Positions 1 to 10,324 of a stretch of 64,000 nucleotides of DNA are shown here, piece after piece. Numbering within the stretch: position 1 is the first letter of the stretch; every line of letters starts with the position of its first letter. A program made the translations under genes and the position numbers. The stretch spans positions 62,001 to 126,000 of the forward strand of contig NZ_BJTV01000015.1 of the NCBI RefSeq assembly GCF_007176755.1, in the 5' to 3' direction. Below the pieces are notes generated by a model. That model had not been told where the DNA came from and ran no database searches. It saw only the letters and a list, made by a program, of their open reading frames with translations. The DNA comes from Streptomyces sp. 1-11 (GTDB lineage Bacteria > Actinomycetota > Actinomycetes > Streptomycetales > Streptomycetaceae).

Positions 1-3000
1 CGCCGAGCATGAAGAAGTTGTCGTCGACGCCGACCCGGGTCACGCCGAGCAGCTCGGCCCAGATCCCGGCGAGGGTCCGTTCGGCGCCGGTGCGCGGGGC
101 GCGGTGGGCCTGCTCCCCGCCCGCCGACCAGTCGGGGGCGGGCAGCCGGCGCCGGTCGACCTTGCCGTTGGCCGTCAGCGGCAGTTCCGGCACGGTGACG
201 AACGCGGCGGGCAGCATGTAGTCGGGCAGCCCGGCCGCGAGGTGGGCGCGCAGCCCGGCGGCGGAGGGCACCTCGGCGGCGCCGGCCGGCACCAGGTGGG
301 CGGCCAGCCGCTTGCGTCCGCCGTCCTGGTACAGGGAGACGACGGCCTCGGCGACGGCGGGGTGGGCGGTGAGCCGGGCCTCGATCTCGGCGGGTTCGAC
401 GCGGAAGCCCCGGATCTTGATCTGGTCGTCCGCGCGGCCGACGAAGTGCAGTTCGCCGTCGTCGCTCCAGCGGACGATGTCGCCGGTGCGGTACATGCGG
501 GTGCCGGGCGGGCCGTAGGGGTCGGCGAGGTAGCGGGCGGCGGTGGCGCCGGGCCGTCCCGCGTAGCCCCGGGCCAGGCCGGCTCCGGCGATGTACAGCT
601 CGCCGGGGACACCCGGCGGCTGGAGCTGGAGGGCGGTGTCCAGGACGTACACGCGGGTGTTGTCCAGCGGCCGGCCGATGGGCAGGACGGCGGGCAGCGG
701 GTCGCCGGCGCGGAAGACGCGGCGGGTGGCGAAGGTGGTGGTCTCGGTGGGGCCGTAGCCGTCCACGACGGTCAGGCCGGGGCAGGCGTCCAGGACCCGG
801 CGCACCACCGCGCCCGGCACGGCCTCGCCGCCCGTCCACACCTCGCGGGCGCCGCGCAGGCAGCCCGGGTCCTCCTGGGCCAGCAGCCGGAACAGTCCCG
901 CGGTCAGCCACAGGCAGCTCACCCGCCGCTCGGTCACGGCGTGCCGGACCTGGGCGGCGTCGAGGTCGGCGGGCGGGGCGAGGACGGCCGTGCCGCCGCG
1001 CAGCAGCGGCACCCACACCTCGTAGGTGGCGGCGTCGAAGGCGTGCGGCGAGTGCACGAGGACCCGGTCGTGCCCGGCGAAGGCCCGGTCAAGGGCGAGC
1101 GCGGCGACGTCGCGCTGGCGCACGGCGACGCCCTTGGGCGTGCCGGTGGAGCCCGAGGTGAACATCAGGTACTGGACGTTGTCGGGGTGCACGGCCAGTT
1201 CCGGCGCGGTGCCGGCGGGCGCGGCGGTGTCCACGGATCCGCCCGCGCCGTCGGTCCGGCCGGCGCCGTCGGCCCGCAGGACCCGGTCGCCGGGCAGCAG
1301 CTCCCGGGCGGTCCCCTCCCAGGCGGCGTCGGTGAGCAGCAGGCCGGCGCCGGCCTCGGCGAGCATCCGGCGCAGCCGCCCGGCCGGTGCCCTGCCGTCC
1401 AGCGGCACGTACACGCCACCGGTGCGCACGAGCGCCAGCTCGGTGACGATCAGCTCCACGGAGCGGTCCATGAGGACGCCGACCGGGTGTTCCGGCCGTA
1501 CCCCGAGCGCGGCCAGCCGGGCCGCCAGCCGGGCGGCGCGGGCGTCGAGCTCGTGGTAGGTGAGGTGCTCGTCCCCGGCTTCCAGGGCCACCGCGTCGGG
1601 AGTGCGGTCCACCTGTGCGGCGAAGAGGGCGGCGACGGTGGCGGCGGGCGGTTCGGTGGCCGTGTCGTTCCAGGCGTGCAGCACCTGCTCGCGGCGGTCC
1701 GGAGTGAGCAGCGGCAGCCGGGCGGGCGGCCGCCGGGAGTCGGCCGTCATCCCGGTCAGCAGGACCGTCAGGTACTCGGTCATGCGGGCGGCGGTCGCGG
1801 CGTCGAACAGCTCGGGGTCGTAGCCGAGCCGCAGGGCCAGTTCCGCTCCCGGGTAGACGGTCAGGCTCAGCGGGTAGTTGGTGGTCTCGACGCCTTCGAG
1901 GCCGGTCAGGCGCAGCCCGTTGGCGGCGGCGAGGTCGTCGTCCACCGGGTAGTTCTCGAAGACGACGATGCTGTCGAACAGAGCGACCCGGTCCGGGAGT
2001 CCGGTGAACGTCTTCATGCGGGTGAGGGGGAGGTGGTCGAAGCGCCGGTCCTCGCTCTGGTCCTGCTGGAGCGCGCGCAGCCAGTCGGTCAGCGAGCCGT
2101 CGCCGGGGACGGTGACCCGGGTGGGCAGTGTGGTGATGAACAGGCCGGTCATGGCCTCGGAACCGGGCAGCTCGGGCGGCCGGCCGGACACGGTGGTGCC
2201 GAACACCACCTCGTCCCGGCCCGCCTGCCGGGCCAGCAGCAGCGCCCAGGCGCCCTGCACCAGCGTGTTGAGGGTGAGGCCGCCGGCGCGGGCCAGTTCC
2301 TCCAGCGCCCGGGTGGTGGCCGCGGGCAGCGTGCCGTGGACCGCGTGCGTGGACTCGGCGCGGTGGGCCTCGCGCGGCTCGCGGTCGTAGGGCAGGGCGG
2401 TGGGCTCGGTCAGGCCGGCCAGGCGCTGCCGCCAGTGCCGTTCGGCCGCTTCCGGGTCGTGCCGGCGCAGCCAGGCCACGTAGTCCCGGTAGGGCGGGCG
2501 GTGCGGCAGGGCGTCGGGGCCCGCCCCGGCGTGGTGGGCGAAGACGTCCGAGAGCACCTGGAACATGCTCCAGCCGTCCAGCAGCAGGTGGTGGAAGGAC
2601 CAGACCACGCGTACCGCGGTACCGGAGAGGCGGGCGAGCAGCAGCCGCTGCAGCGGTGCCCGGCCGAGGTCGATGCCCTCGGCGCGGTCCCGGACCAGCA
2701 GGTCCTCCAGCCGGGCGCGGCGCTCGTCTTCGGTCAGGTCGCGCCAGTCGAGGTGGGTGACCGGCACGGCGGTGCGGCGCTCCACCACCAGCAGCGGTTC
2801 GGGCACGTCCTGCCAGACGACCCGGCCGCGCAGCACCTCGGCGCGGTCGGTCACGTGCTGCCAGGCGGCGGCGAGGGCGGCCGGGTCGGGCACGCCGTCC
2901 AGGACGAAGGTGAGCTGCTGGACGTAGACGCCGCGGTCGTCCTGGGACAGGCCGTGGAAGAGCATGCCCGCCTGGGTGGGCGTGAGCGGCAGGACGTCGG

Positions 3001-6000
3001 CCACCGCGGCCGGGTCCGCGCCGGTGATCCGGTCCACGGCGGCCTGGTCGAGCCGGGCCAGCGGGAAGTCGGACGGGGTGCGGCCGGCGGCGCCGGGCCG
3101 GGCGGCGTGCCGGGCCAGGTCGGTGAGCGCCTCGGCGAACCGCCCGGCGAGGTCCGAGACCGTGTGCTCCTGGCCCGGCCGGTCCGCGTAGAACCAGGTG
3201 AACTCCAGTCTGTCCGCCACCAGTTGCCCGACGACCTCCAGGGCGTGCGGGCGCTCGGCCGCGGGGTCGGCGTCCAGCTCCAGCGGGCGCACGGTGCCCC
3301 GGTAGAGGCCGCCGGGGTCCTGCGAGGTGTCCATGCGGCCCAGGTAGTTGAAGCTGACCTGCGCCTTCGCGGTGTGCGGCGCCGGTCCGGGTGCGGCGGG
3401 CAGGCGCAGCGCGTCGTGGCCGAGGCCGTGCCGCGGTACGGCGCGCAACTGCTCCTTGACGCGCTTCAGCACGGCGTCCCAGCCGGCGTCCTCGGGCACG
3501 CTCAGCGCGACGGGGTACCGGGTGGTGAACCAGCCGACCGTGCGGCTGATGTCCAGCTCGGGGAAGAGTTCCTCACGGCCGTGTCCCTCGACGTCGACCA
3601 CCACCCGGTCCCGGCCGCTCCAGCCGCACAGGGCCCGGCCGAGGGCGCTGAGCAGCACGTCGTTGGCCTGGGTGCGGTAGGTGTCGGGCAGCGTGCGCAG
3701 CAGGGCCGAGGTCGCCTCGGCGTCCAGACGCACGGTGAGCGAGCGCTGTGCGGCGTAGGTGCCGGGGGCGCCGGTCAGTTCGGCGGGCAGGGCGGGCTCC
3801 GTGCCGGGGACCGCCTCGGCCCAGTAGGCGCGCTCGTCGTCGAAACCGCCGTCCGCCGCGTGGGCGTTGAGTCTGCGGGCCCACTGCCGCAGCGGAGAGG
3901 ACTTGGCGGGCAGTGCCGCGGCGCCGTCCTCGCCGGCGCGGCGGGCCCGGTAGGCGCGGTCCAGGTCCTCCAGCAGCACCCGCCAGGAGACGCCGTCGAC
4001 CACGAGGTGGTGCACGGCGAGGTGCAGCACGCCGGGCCGGCCGGCGCCGGGGTCGTGCAGCACGGCCCGCAGCAGCGGCCCCCCGGCGAGGTCGAACGGG
4101 CCGAAGTGCGGGGTGTCGGTCTCCGGGCCGGTGTGGCGGGCCAGGCGGATGCGCGGCGCCCGCTCGTCGACGCACCAGCCGGCCTCGTCGGCTCCGTCGG
4201 CCGGGGTGAAGCGGGAGCGCAGGGCGTCGTGGTGCGCGGCCAGGTCGTTGAGGGCCGCCTCCAGGGCCGCCGGGTCCAGGTCCCCGGGCATCCGGAGGGA
4301 CAGTGCCTGCGAGAAGTGGCCGGCGCGTTCGCCGGCGGCGCCGAACAGCCAGCGCTGGATGGGCGTCAGCGGTGCCGTGCCGGTGGCCGCCTCCGGTGCG
4401 GGTGCGGCCTCGCGCGGGCCCGCGGCGGCGTCCGCGCAGTGCGCGAGGGCGGCCACCGTCTGGTGCCGGTAGACGTCCCGCGAGGTGAGCGGCAGCCCCT
4501 CCTGCCGGGCGCGCGCGACCACCTGGATGCTGAGGATGGAGTCGCCGCCCAGTTCGAAGAAGTTGTCGTCGACGCCGACCCGCTCCAGGCGCAGCACCTC
4601 GGCGAGGATCGCGGCCAGCGTCCGCTCGGTGGGCGTGCGGGGCGCGACGTGCCGCACCGCGCGCACGGCGGGGCCGGGGTCGGGGAGCCGGCCCCGGTCG
4701 AGCTTGCCGTTGGGGTTGAGCGGCAGGGCGTCCAGCACGACGACGGCCGACGGGACCATGTAGTCGGGCAGGGTGCGGCCGAGTTCACGGCGCAGGGCCT
4801 CGGGCTCCGCCCGTTCCCCGGCGGCCGGGACGACGTAGCCGACCAGGCGCCGGTGGCCGTCGGCGTCGGTGGCGGCGACGGCCGCCGCCTCGGCGACGCC
4901 CGCGCTGCCGCGCAGCGCCTCCTCCACCTCGCCCAGTTCGATGCGGAACCCGCGGACCTTGACCTGCTGGTCGATGCGGCCCACGTACTCAAGGCCGCCG
5001 TCGGGGCTGCGGCGCACCAGGTCGCCGGTGCGGTACATCCGCTCCCCCGGCGCGCCGAACGGGTCGGCGAGGAACCGGGCGGCGGTGAGTCCGGCGCGGT
5101 TGAGGTAGCCGCGGGCCAGGCCGCCGCCGCCGAGGTACAGCTCGCCGGTCACGCCGACCGGCTGGGGCCGCAGACGGTCGTCCAGCACGTAGCAGCGGGT
5201 GAGCGCCACCGGACCGCCGATGGGCGGGGCCTGCTCCGGCAGCCGGTCGCCGGCGAACCAGGCGGTGGCGTACACGGTGGCCTCGGTGGGGCCGTAGATG
5301 TTGGCGACCCGGCAACCGGGCATGGCGGCCCGCAGGTCCTGGACCGTCTGGAGCGGCAGGGCCTCGCCGGCGAGTACGACGGTGTCGGCGGTCACGGGCG
5401 CGGTGCCGCCCGCGGTCAGCCGGGAGACGACGGACGGCACCCCGCTGAGCAGGCCGGCCCGCCGGGGCCCGGCTCCGTCGGCGAGGGCCGGCAGGTCGGC
5501 GACCACCTCGACGGTGCCGCCGGCCACCAGGGGGCAGAGCAGTTCGAAGACCGAGACGTCGAAGTTCAGGGAGGTGGCGGCGATCACATGGGCCAGTCCC
5601 TCGGCGCCGAACCGCTCCCGCGCCCACTCCGCCAGCGCGGCGACGCTGCGGTGGGTGACCACCACACCCTTGGGGCGGCCGGTGGATCCGGAGGTGTAGA
5701 TGACGTACGCGGGATGCTCCGGCCGCAGCGGCCGCAGCCGGTCGGCGTCGGTGAGCGGGGTGTCGGCCGTGTCCGGGGCGGCGCAGTCCTCCAGGAGCAG
5801 GGGTGCGCAGCCGGGCGGCAGGGCGTCGGCGGTCTCCCGGGTGGCGATCACCAGGGCGGGCCGGGCGTCGTCGAGCATGAGGCGGACGCGCTCGGCGGGG
5901 TAGGCCGGGTCGACGGGCAGGTAGCCGGCGCCGGAGGCGAGCACCGCCCACAGCACGGGCACGAGGTCGGCGGAGCGCGGCAGGCACAGCGCGACCAGGG

Positions 6001-9000
6001 TCTCCGGTCCCGCGCCGCGCGAGACGAGCAGCCGGGCCAGCCGGTTGGCGCGCCGGGCGACCTCGGCGTAGTCCAGCCGGACCGGGCCGCAGACGACGGC
6101 GGTACGGTCCGGGGTGCCGGCCGCCCGGGCGTCCAGCAGTGCGGGGAGCGTGCCGTACCCGGTCTCCCGTGCCGGGCGGGCGGGCGGGTTCCAGCTCTCC
6201 ACCAGTGTGCGCTGCTCCTGGGGCGCGAGCATGGACAGTTCGGCCAGGGTGCGGCCGGGGCCGTCCGCCATGCCCTCCAGCAGCCGGTGCAGGTGGGCCG
6301 TCATCCGGGCCACCGTCGCCGCGTCGAACAGGTCGGTGTTGAACTCCGCGGTCAGCACGCAGCCGCCGTCCGCGTCCGGCGCGAACTCCAGCACCAGGTC
6401 GAAGCGGGCGGCCGGGCGGGGCAGCGGATGTCCGGCCAGGCGCACACCGCCGGCGTGCGGGGGCACGGGCAGCGCGCTCTGCTGCACGACGAGCGCCTGG
6501 ACCAGCGGGGTACGGCTCGGGTCGCGGGGCGGGGCGAGTTCCTCCACCACCCGGTCGAACGGGACCGCGTCGTGGGCGAAGGCGTCCAGCACCGTGGTTC
6601 GCATGGTCTCCACGAACCGGTCCACGGTCGCCCGTTCGTCCACCTCGCCGCGCAGCACCACCGTGTTCGCGAAGAAGCCCGGCACGTCCTCCAGGTCCCG
6701 CCGGCCGCGGCCGTTGGTGACGGTGCCGAACGCGATGTCCCGCTGTCCCGAGTAGCGGGAGAAGAGCAGGGCGGCGGCGCCCGCGAACAGGGTGAACGGT
6801 GTGGTGCCGCGGCCCGCGGCGAGCTGCCGCAGCCGGTCCGTCAGCTCCGCGGGCAGGAGGTGCCGGTGGGCGGCGCCGGCGGTGGTGCGTACGGCGGGAC
6901 GCGGCCGGTCCGTGGGCAGTTCGAGCTGCTGGATGCCGGCCAGGTGGCGCTTCCAGTAGGCCAGGTCGTCCGTGTCCGCGCCGGAGGCGCGCTGCGCCCG
7001 CTCCCACACCGCGAAGTCCGGGTACTGCAGGACGGGCCGCCGCAGCGCGTCGGGCTCGCCGGTGGCCTCGGCGTGGTAGAGGGCGGCGAGTTCCCGGGTG
7101 AGGACGCCCACCGACCAGCCGTCGGTGACGATGTGGTGCTGGGCCAGCAGCAGCAGGTGGTCGTCGTCGGCGAGCCGCACGAGCAGGGCCCGGGTGAGCG
7201 GGCCTGCCGCCAGGTCGAACGGGCGGCTCAGCTCCTCGGTGAGCAGCGCCTCGGCGGCCTCGGCGCGGCGCGCGCCGGGTTCGGCGCCGACGTCGGCCGT
7301 CCGCAGGGGCAGCTCCGGCTCCGGCGCGACACGCTGGACGCCCTGGCCGTCGGCCGTCGGGAAGGTGGTGCGCAGGGAGGCGTGGCGGGCCGCGAGGCGG
7401 AGCAGGGAGCGGCGCAGCGCGTCGGGGTCCAGGGCGCCGCGCAGCCTCAGGGCCACACCGGTGTTGTACTCGGTGCCGCCCGCGGTGAGGTCGTCGAGGT
7501 ACCACAGCCGGCGCTGCGCGCTGGACAGCGGCAGGGCGCCCTCGCGCGGGGCCGGCGGGATCGGCTCCGGCGCCGAGGCGGCCGACGGGTCGGCGAGCAG
7601 CGGGGCGAGCGCGGCGACGGTCCGCGCGGTGAAGACGTCCCGCACGGTGAGCCGGACGCCCAGTTCGTCCCGGACGCGGGCGAGGACGCGGGCGGCGAGG
7701 ATCGACTCCCCGCCCAGGTCGAAGAAGTCGTCGGTGACCCCGATCTCGTCCGTGCCCAGTACGTCGGCCCAGATCGCGGCGAGGGCCCGCTCCTCGGCGG
7801 TCCGCGGCGCCACCCGTCCGGCCGCGACCGCACGCTCGGGCGCGGGCAGGGCCCGCCGGTCGATCTTGTTCTGCGGGGTGAGCGGCATCCGGTCCAGCAC
7901 CACGAGGGCGGAGGGCACCATGTGGGCGGGCAGCACCGCGGCGACGGCGGCACGCAGGGCGGCCGGGTCGAGGGGGCGGGCGGGGGCGGTGGTGGCGGAC
8001 GTGCCCAGGTCTGCGGAGGCGTGGGCGCCGGTGGGGGCGGCGGAGGCCGCCGGGGCGGTGGCGGGCGGCTGCTGGGACGGGGTGACGTAGCCGACGAGGC
8101 GCTGGTGGCCGGGTTCGTCCTCGCGCACCACGACCACGGCCTCGCCGACCGCGCCGGCGCCGGCCCGGCGCAGCGCCGCCTCGATCTCGCCCGGCTCGAT
8201 CCGGAAGCCGCGGATCTTCACCTGCCGGTCCAGCCGGCCCAGGAACTCCAGCTCCCCCTCGGCGTTTCGGCGGACGCGGTCCCCGGTGCGGTACAGGCGG
8301 GCGCCGGACGGGCCGAACGGGTCGGCGACGAAGCGCCCGGCGGTCAGCCCCGGGCGGCCCAGGTAGCCGCGGGCCACGGCGTCGCCGCCCACGAACAACT
8401 CGCCGTCCGCGCCGGGCGGTACCGGCCGCATCGCTTCGTCGAGCACATGCACCCGGGTGTGCGGCAGGGGGCCGCCGATCGTCGGGGTGCCCCGGCCGGC
8501 GCCGAGCGGACCGGTCCAGGTGGCGACGATCGTGGTCTCGGTCGGGCCATAGCTGTTGATCATGCGGCGCCCCGGCGCCCACCGGTCGACGAGTTCGGCC
8601 GAGCAGGCCTCGGCTCCCACGATCAGCGTCCGCAGGTGGCGTGCGGTGCCGTGGTCGGGGTCGGGCAGGGTGGCCAGCGCGGCGGGTGGGATGAGGGCGT
8701 GGGTGATCCGGTGCTCGTCCAGTACCGCGGCGAGTTCGTCGCCCAGCCAGGGCCCCTGCGGCGGTACGACGAGGGTGGCGCCGGACAGGACGGAGACGAA
8801 CAGTTCCAGCACCGAGGCGTCGAAGCTCGGCGAGGAGAACTGGAGCACCCGGTCGCCGGGGCCCACCGCGTACCGTTCGGCGGCGGCGGAGACGAAGCCG
8901 CCGATGCCCCGGTGGGTGACGGTCACGCCTTTGGGGGTGCCGGTGGAGCCGGACGTGTAGATGACGTAGGCCGCGTGGTCCGCGCGGACCTCTCCGGTCT

Positions 9001-9463
9001 CCGGGGCGTCCGTCGGCTCACCGGCGCCGAGCGACTCGGCGACCCGGCGCGGATCGTCCAGGGTGACCGCGGGGCAGGCGTCGGCGAGCATCAGCGCCCG
9101 GCGCTCGGCCGGGTAGGCGGGGTCCACGGGCAGGAAGGCGGCGCCGGCCCGGGCGACGGCCAGCTCCGCCGCGATCAGCTCCATCGAGCGCGGCAGGACG
9201 AGCGCCACGACCTGGTCCGGCCCCGCGCCCCGCTCCACCAGGTGCGCGGCCAGCCGGTCGGCACGCGCGGCCAGTTCGCGGTAGGTCCAGGTGCGCCGGC
9301 CGTCGGTGAGGGCCGGCGCGTCCGGGGTGCGGGCCACCCAGGCGGAGAACAGCTCGCCGAGCGTCGGATGCGCCGGGTCCGTCGCGCTCTCCGGCACGCC
9401 GGCGGCAGAACCGGCCTGCGGCAGGGAGGACGCCGGTGCGGGCGTGTCGTGCGTGTCCGTCAT
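1..9463 (-). CDS. Nonribosomal peptide synthetase, 3' part missing (A-T-C-A-T-E-C-A-T...)
   Basis: Builds a peptide on carrier domains in the cytoplasm. About 3,154 codons are visible and the frame is open throughout; the C-terminus lies beyond the left edge. Approximate residues: A1 25-530 (TSGSTG near 170), T1 (GGES, Ser587), C1 640-1070 (HHIVTDG near 775), A2 1100-1600, T2 (GGDS, Ser1642), E 1690-2130 (HHLVVDGVSW near 1815, EGHGRE, FNYLG), C2 2140-2570 (HHLLLDG near 2290, DCL type by position), A3 2600-3090, T3 cut at DDNFFMLG. There is no C domain before A1, so this is an initiation protein. Pocket residues aligned to GrsA: A1 DALLIGSIV and A2 DVFSVAIVY (not assigned), A3 DAYWWGGTF (valine code). 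The E domain implies a D second residue. ATG start with AAAGGA eight bases upstream. The P450 and thioesterase genes lie upstream on the same strand. Domain calls are seen; the product is unknown. Confidence 0.95.
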   Translation of the reverse strand, partial: MTDTHDTPAPASSLPQAGSAAGVPESATDPAHPTLGELFSAWVARTPDAPALTDGRRTWTYRELAARADRLAAHLVERGAGPDQVVALVLPRSMELIAAELAVARAGAAFLPVDPAYPAERRALMLADACPAVTLDDPRRVAESLGAGEPTDAPETGEVRADHAAYVIYTSGSTGTPKGVTVTHRGIGGFVSAAAERYAVGPGDRVLQFSSPSFDASVLELFVSVLSGATLVVPPQGPWLGDELAAVLDEHRITHALIPPAALATLPDPDHGTARHLRTLIVGAEACSAELVDRWAPGRRMINSYGPTETTIVATWTGPLGAGRGTPTIGGPLPHTRVHVLDEAMRPVPPGADGELFVGGDAVARGYLGRPGLTAGRFVADPFGPSGARLYRTGDRVRRNAEGELEFLGRLDRQVKIRGFRIEPGEIEAALRRAGAGAVGEAVVVVREDEPGHQRLVGYVTPSQQPPATAPAASAAPTGAHASADLGTSATTAPARPLDPAALRAAVAAVLPAHMVPSALVVLDRMPLTPQNKIDRRALPAPERAVAAGRVAPRTAEERALAAIWADVLGTDEIGVTDDFFDLGGESILAARVLARVRDELGVRLTVRDVFTARTVAALAPLLADPSAASAPEPIPPAPREGALPLSSAQRRLWYLDDLTAGGTEYNTGVALRLRGALDPDALRRSLLRLAARHASLRTTFPTADGQGVQRVAPEPELPLRTADVGAEPGARRAEAAEALLTEELSRPFDLAAGPLTRALLVRLADDDHLLLLAQHHIVTDGWSVGVLTRELAALYHAEATGEPDALRRPVLQYPDFAVWERAQRASGADTDDLAYWKRHLAGIQQLELPTDRPRPAVRTTAGAAHRHLLPAELTDRLRQLAAGRGTTPFTLFAGAAALLFSRYSGQRDIAFGTVTNGRGRRDLEDVPGFFANTVVLRGEVDERATVDRFVETMRTTVLDAFAHDAVPFDRVVEELAPPRDPSRTPLVQALVVQQSALPVPPHAGGVRLAGHPLPRPAARFDLVLEFAPDADGGCVLTAEFNTDLFDAATVARMTAHLHRLLEGMADGPGRTLAELSMLAPQEQRTLVESWNPPARPARETGYGTLPALLDARAAGTPDRTAVVCGPVRLDYAEVARRANRLARLLVSRGAGPETLVALCLPRSADLVPVLWAVLASGAGYLPVDPAYPAERVRLMLDDARPALVIATRETADALPPGCAPLLLEDCAAPDTADTPLTDADRLRPLRPEHPAYVIYTSGSTGRPKGVVVTHRSVAALAEWARERFGAEGLAHVIAATSLNFDVSVFELLCPLVAGGTVEVVADLPALADGAGPRRAGLLSGVPSVVSRLTAGGTAPVTADTVVLAGEALPLQTVQDLRAAMPGCRVANIYGPTEATVYATAWFAGDRLPEQAPPIGGPVALTRCYVLDDRLRPQPVGVTGELYLGGGGLARGYLNRAGLTAARFLADPFGAPGERMYRTGDLVRRSPDGGLEYVGRIDQQVKVRGFRIELGEVEEALRGSAGVAEAAAVAATDADGHRRLVGYVVPAAGERAEPEALRRELGRTLPDYMVPSAVVVLDALPLNPNGKLDRGRLPDPGPAVRAVRHVAPRTPTERTLAAILAEVLRLERVGVDDNFFELGGDSILSIQVVARARQEGLPLTSRDVYRHQTVAALAHCADAAAGPREAAPAPEAATGTAPLTPIQRWLFGAAGERAGHFSQALSLRMPGDLDPAALEAALNDLAAHHDALRSRFTPADGADEAGWCVDERAPRIRLARHTGPETDTPHFGPFDLAGGPLLRAVLHDPGAGRPGVLHLAVHHLVVDGVSWRVLLEDLDRAYRARRAGEDGAAALPAKSSPLRQWARRLNAHAADGGFDDERAYWAEAVPGTEPALPAELTGAPGTYAAQRSLTVRLDAEATSALLRTLPDTYRTQANDVLLSALGRALCGWSGRDRVVVDVEGHGREELFPELDISRTVGWFTTRYPVALSVPEDAGWDAVLKRVKEQLRAVPRHGLGHDALRLPAAPGPAPHTAKAQVSFNYLGRMDTSQDPGGLYRGTVRPLELDADPAAERPHALEVVGQLVADRLEFTWFYADRPGQEHTVSDLAGRFAEALTDLARHAARPGAAGRTPSDFPLARLDQAAVDRITGADPAAVADVLPLTPTQAGMLFHGLSQDDRGVYVQQLTFVLDGVPDPAALAAAWQHVTDRAEVLRGRVVWQDVPEPLLVVERRTAVPVTHLDWRDLTEDERRARLEDLLVRDRAEGIDLGRAPLQRLLLARLSGTAVRVVWSFHHLLLDGWSMFQVLSDVFAHHAGAGPDALPHRPPYRDYVAWLRRHDPEAAERHWRQRLAGLTEPTALPYDREPREAHRAESTHAVHGTLPAATTRALEELARAGGLTLNTLVQGAWALLLARQAGRDEVVFGTTVSGRPPELPGSEAMTGLFITTLPTRVTVPGDGSLTDWLRALQQDQSEDRRFDHLPLTRMKTFTGLPDRVALFDSIVVFENYPVDDDLAAANGLRLTGLEGVETTNYPLSLTVYPGAELALRLGYDPELFDAATAARMTEYLTVLLTGMTADSRRPPARLPLLTPDRREQVLHAWNDTATEPPAATVAALFAAQVDRTPDAVALEAGDEHLTYHELDARAARLAARLAALGVRPEHPVGVLMDRSVELIVTELALVRTGGVYVPLDGRAPAGRLRRMLAEAGAGLLLTDAAWEGTARELLPGDRVLRADGAGRTDGAGGSVDTAAPAGTAPELAVHPDNVQYLMFTSGSTGTPKGVAVRQRDVAALALDRAFAGHDRVLVHSPHAFDAATYEVWVPLLRGGTAVLAPPADLDAAQVRHAVTERRVSCLWLTAGLFRLLAQEDPGCLRGAREVWTGGEAVPGAVVRRVLDACPGLTVVDGYGPTETTTFATRRVFRAGDPLPAVLPIGRPLDNTRVYVLDTALQLQPPGVPGELYIAGAGLARGYAGRPGATAARYLADPYGPPGTRMYRTGDIVRWSDDGELHFVGRADDQIKIRGFRVEPAEIEARLTAHPAVAEAVVSLYQDGGRKRLAAHLVPAGAAEVPSAAGLRAHLAAGLPDYMLPAAFVTVPELPLTANGKVDRRRLPAPDWSAGGEQAHRAPRTGAERTLAGIWAELLGVTRVGVDDNFFMLG

Positions 9464-10324
9464 GGGTCAAGTCCTTTGGCAAGCGGGGACGATGCGGCGC
9501 GGGCCACCCGGGCGAACCCGGCCCCGCCTCGGTGGCGGTGCGCTGGATCGGAGGTGACACGCCGGTGTGCGCGACGGTGGAGCGGTGGGGCGGGACTGCG
9601 GGGCGATGCTGCGGCGGTGACCTGGTGCGGGAGCGGACGGAGGGTGGACTGATCGGAAGGGGGTGAACCGGGCGCCGACGGCACGCCGTTGCCGGCAGGG
9701 CGCCGAGTCGGCGGCCGGCCCACCGGAGCGGGTGGGGCCGCCGCCCGGTGAGCGGTTGGGCACCGAGCCCACGTGGCCCGGCGGCCGAACCACCGAACCG
9801 GCGGCCGGCACCTGACAACCGGCGAGCGGCGACCTGGCGATCGGCGTTTCGGCCGTCGAACCCGCCGCGCCGGTGGCCGACACGCCCGCCTCGGCGGCCC
9901 GCCCACCGGCTCCGGCGGCTCGTCCACCGGCGAGGCGCATTGGAACCGCTCGACCGCCGCCCGGCCACCAACCCGCCGCCCGGCCACCGGCCCGTCGACT
10001 GGCCACCGGCTCGGCTGCCGGTATCACCCGGCTCGGCTCGTGAGTTCGGTCGGCCGGCCCGTCACGGTGAGGACCGAGCGCATCCCGTCGTCCAGCGGTC
10101 CGGTGTGCCGCCTCCGTGCTCCGGTGAGGCGCCACCGGCCCCAGCCCGGAGCGGCGGAACGGCGGCGGCGTCCGGTAGGGCTCCCGCCGGCCCGGCCGGC
10201 CGACCGGGGCCGGACCCGCCGGCAGTGACCGCCCGGACCTGACCGGCCCGCGTCCGACGAGGGCCCGCGACGGCCGGATCCGGCCGCGGTGGGACGGAGT
10301 TCCGGTACCGGCGCCGGCCCCGGC
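9464..10324. other. Gene-free low-complexity spacer between thioesterase and NRPS genes
   Basis: 861 bases without a credible gene. The stretch is full of short CCGGC/CCACCGG-type motifs, so reading frames on both strands give only Ala/Gly/Arg/Pro-rich strings with no recognisable domain. No MbtH-like small protein is present. It probably carries the NRPS promoter and leader, but I cannot point to -10/-35 boxes. Confidence 0.6.

Noticed and set aside
4989..8582. Long minus-strand open frame inside the NRPS in another register
   Set aside because: Arg/Pro/Gly-rich string produced by high GC; the true frame, continuous with the Ser codons at 587 and 1642, is a different one.
104..9652. 3,182-codon open frame on the plus strand opposite the NRPS
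   Set aside because: It is the antisense shadow of the NRPS: the minus strand gives complete A, T, C and E domain motifs in one frame, while this frame is Gly/Arg/Val-rich with no domain.
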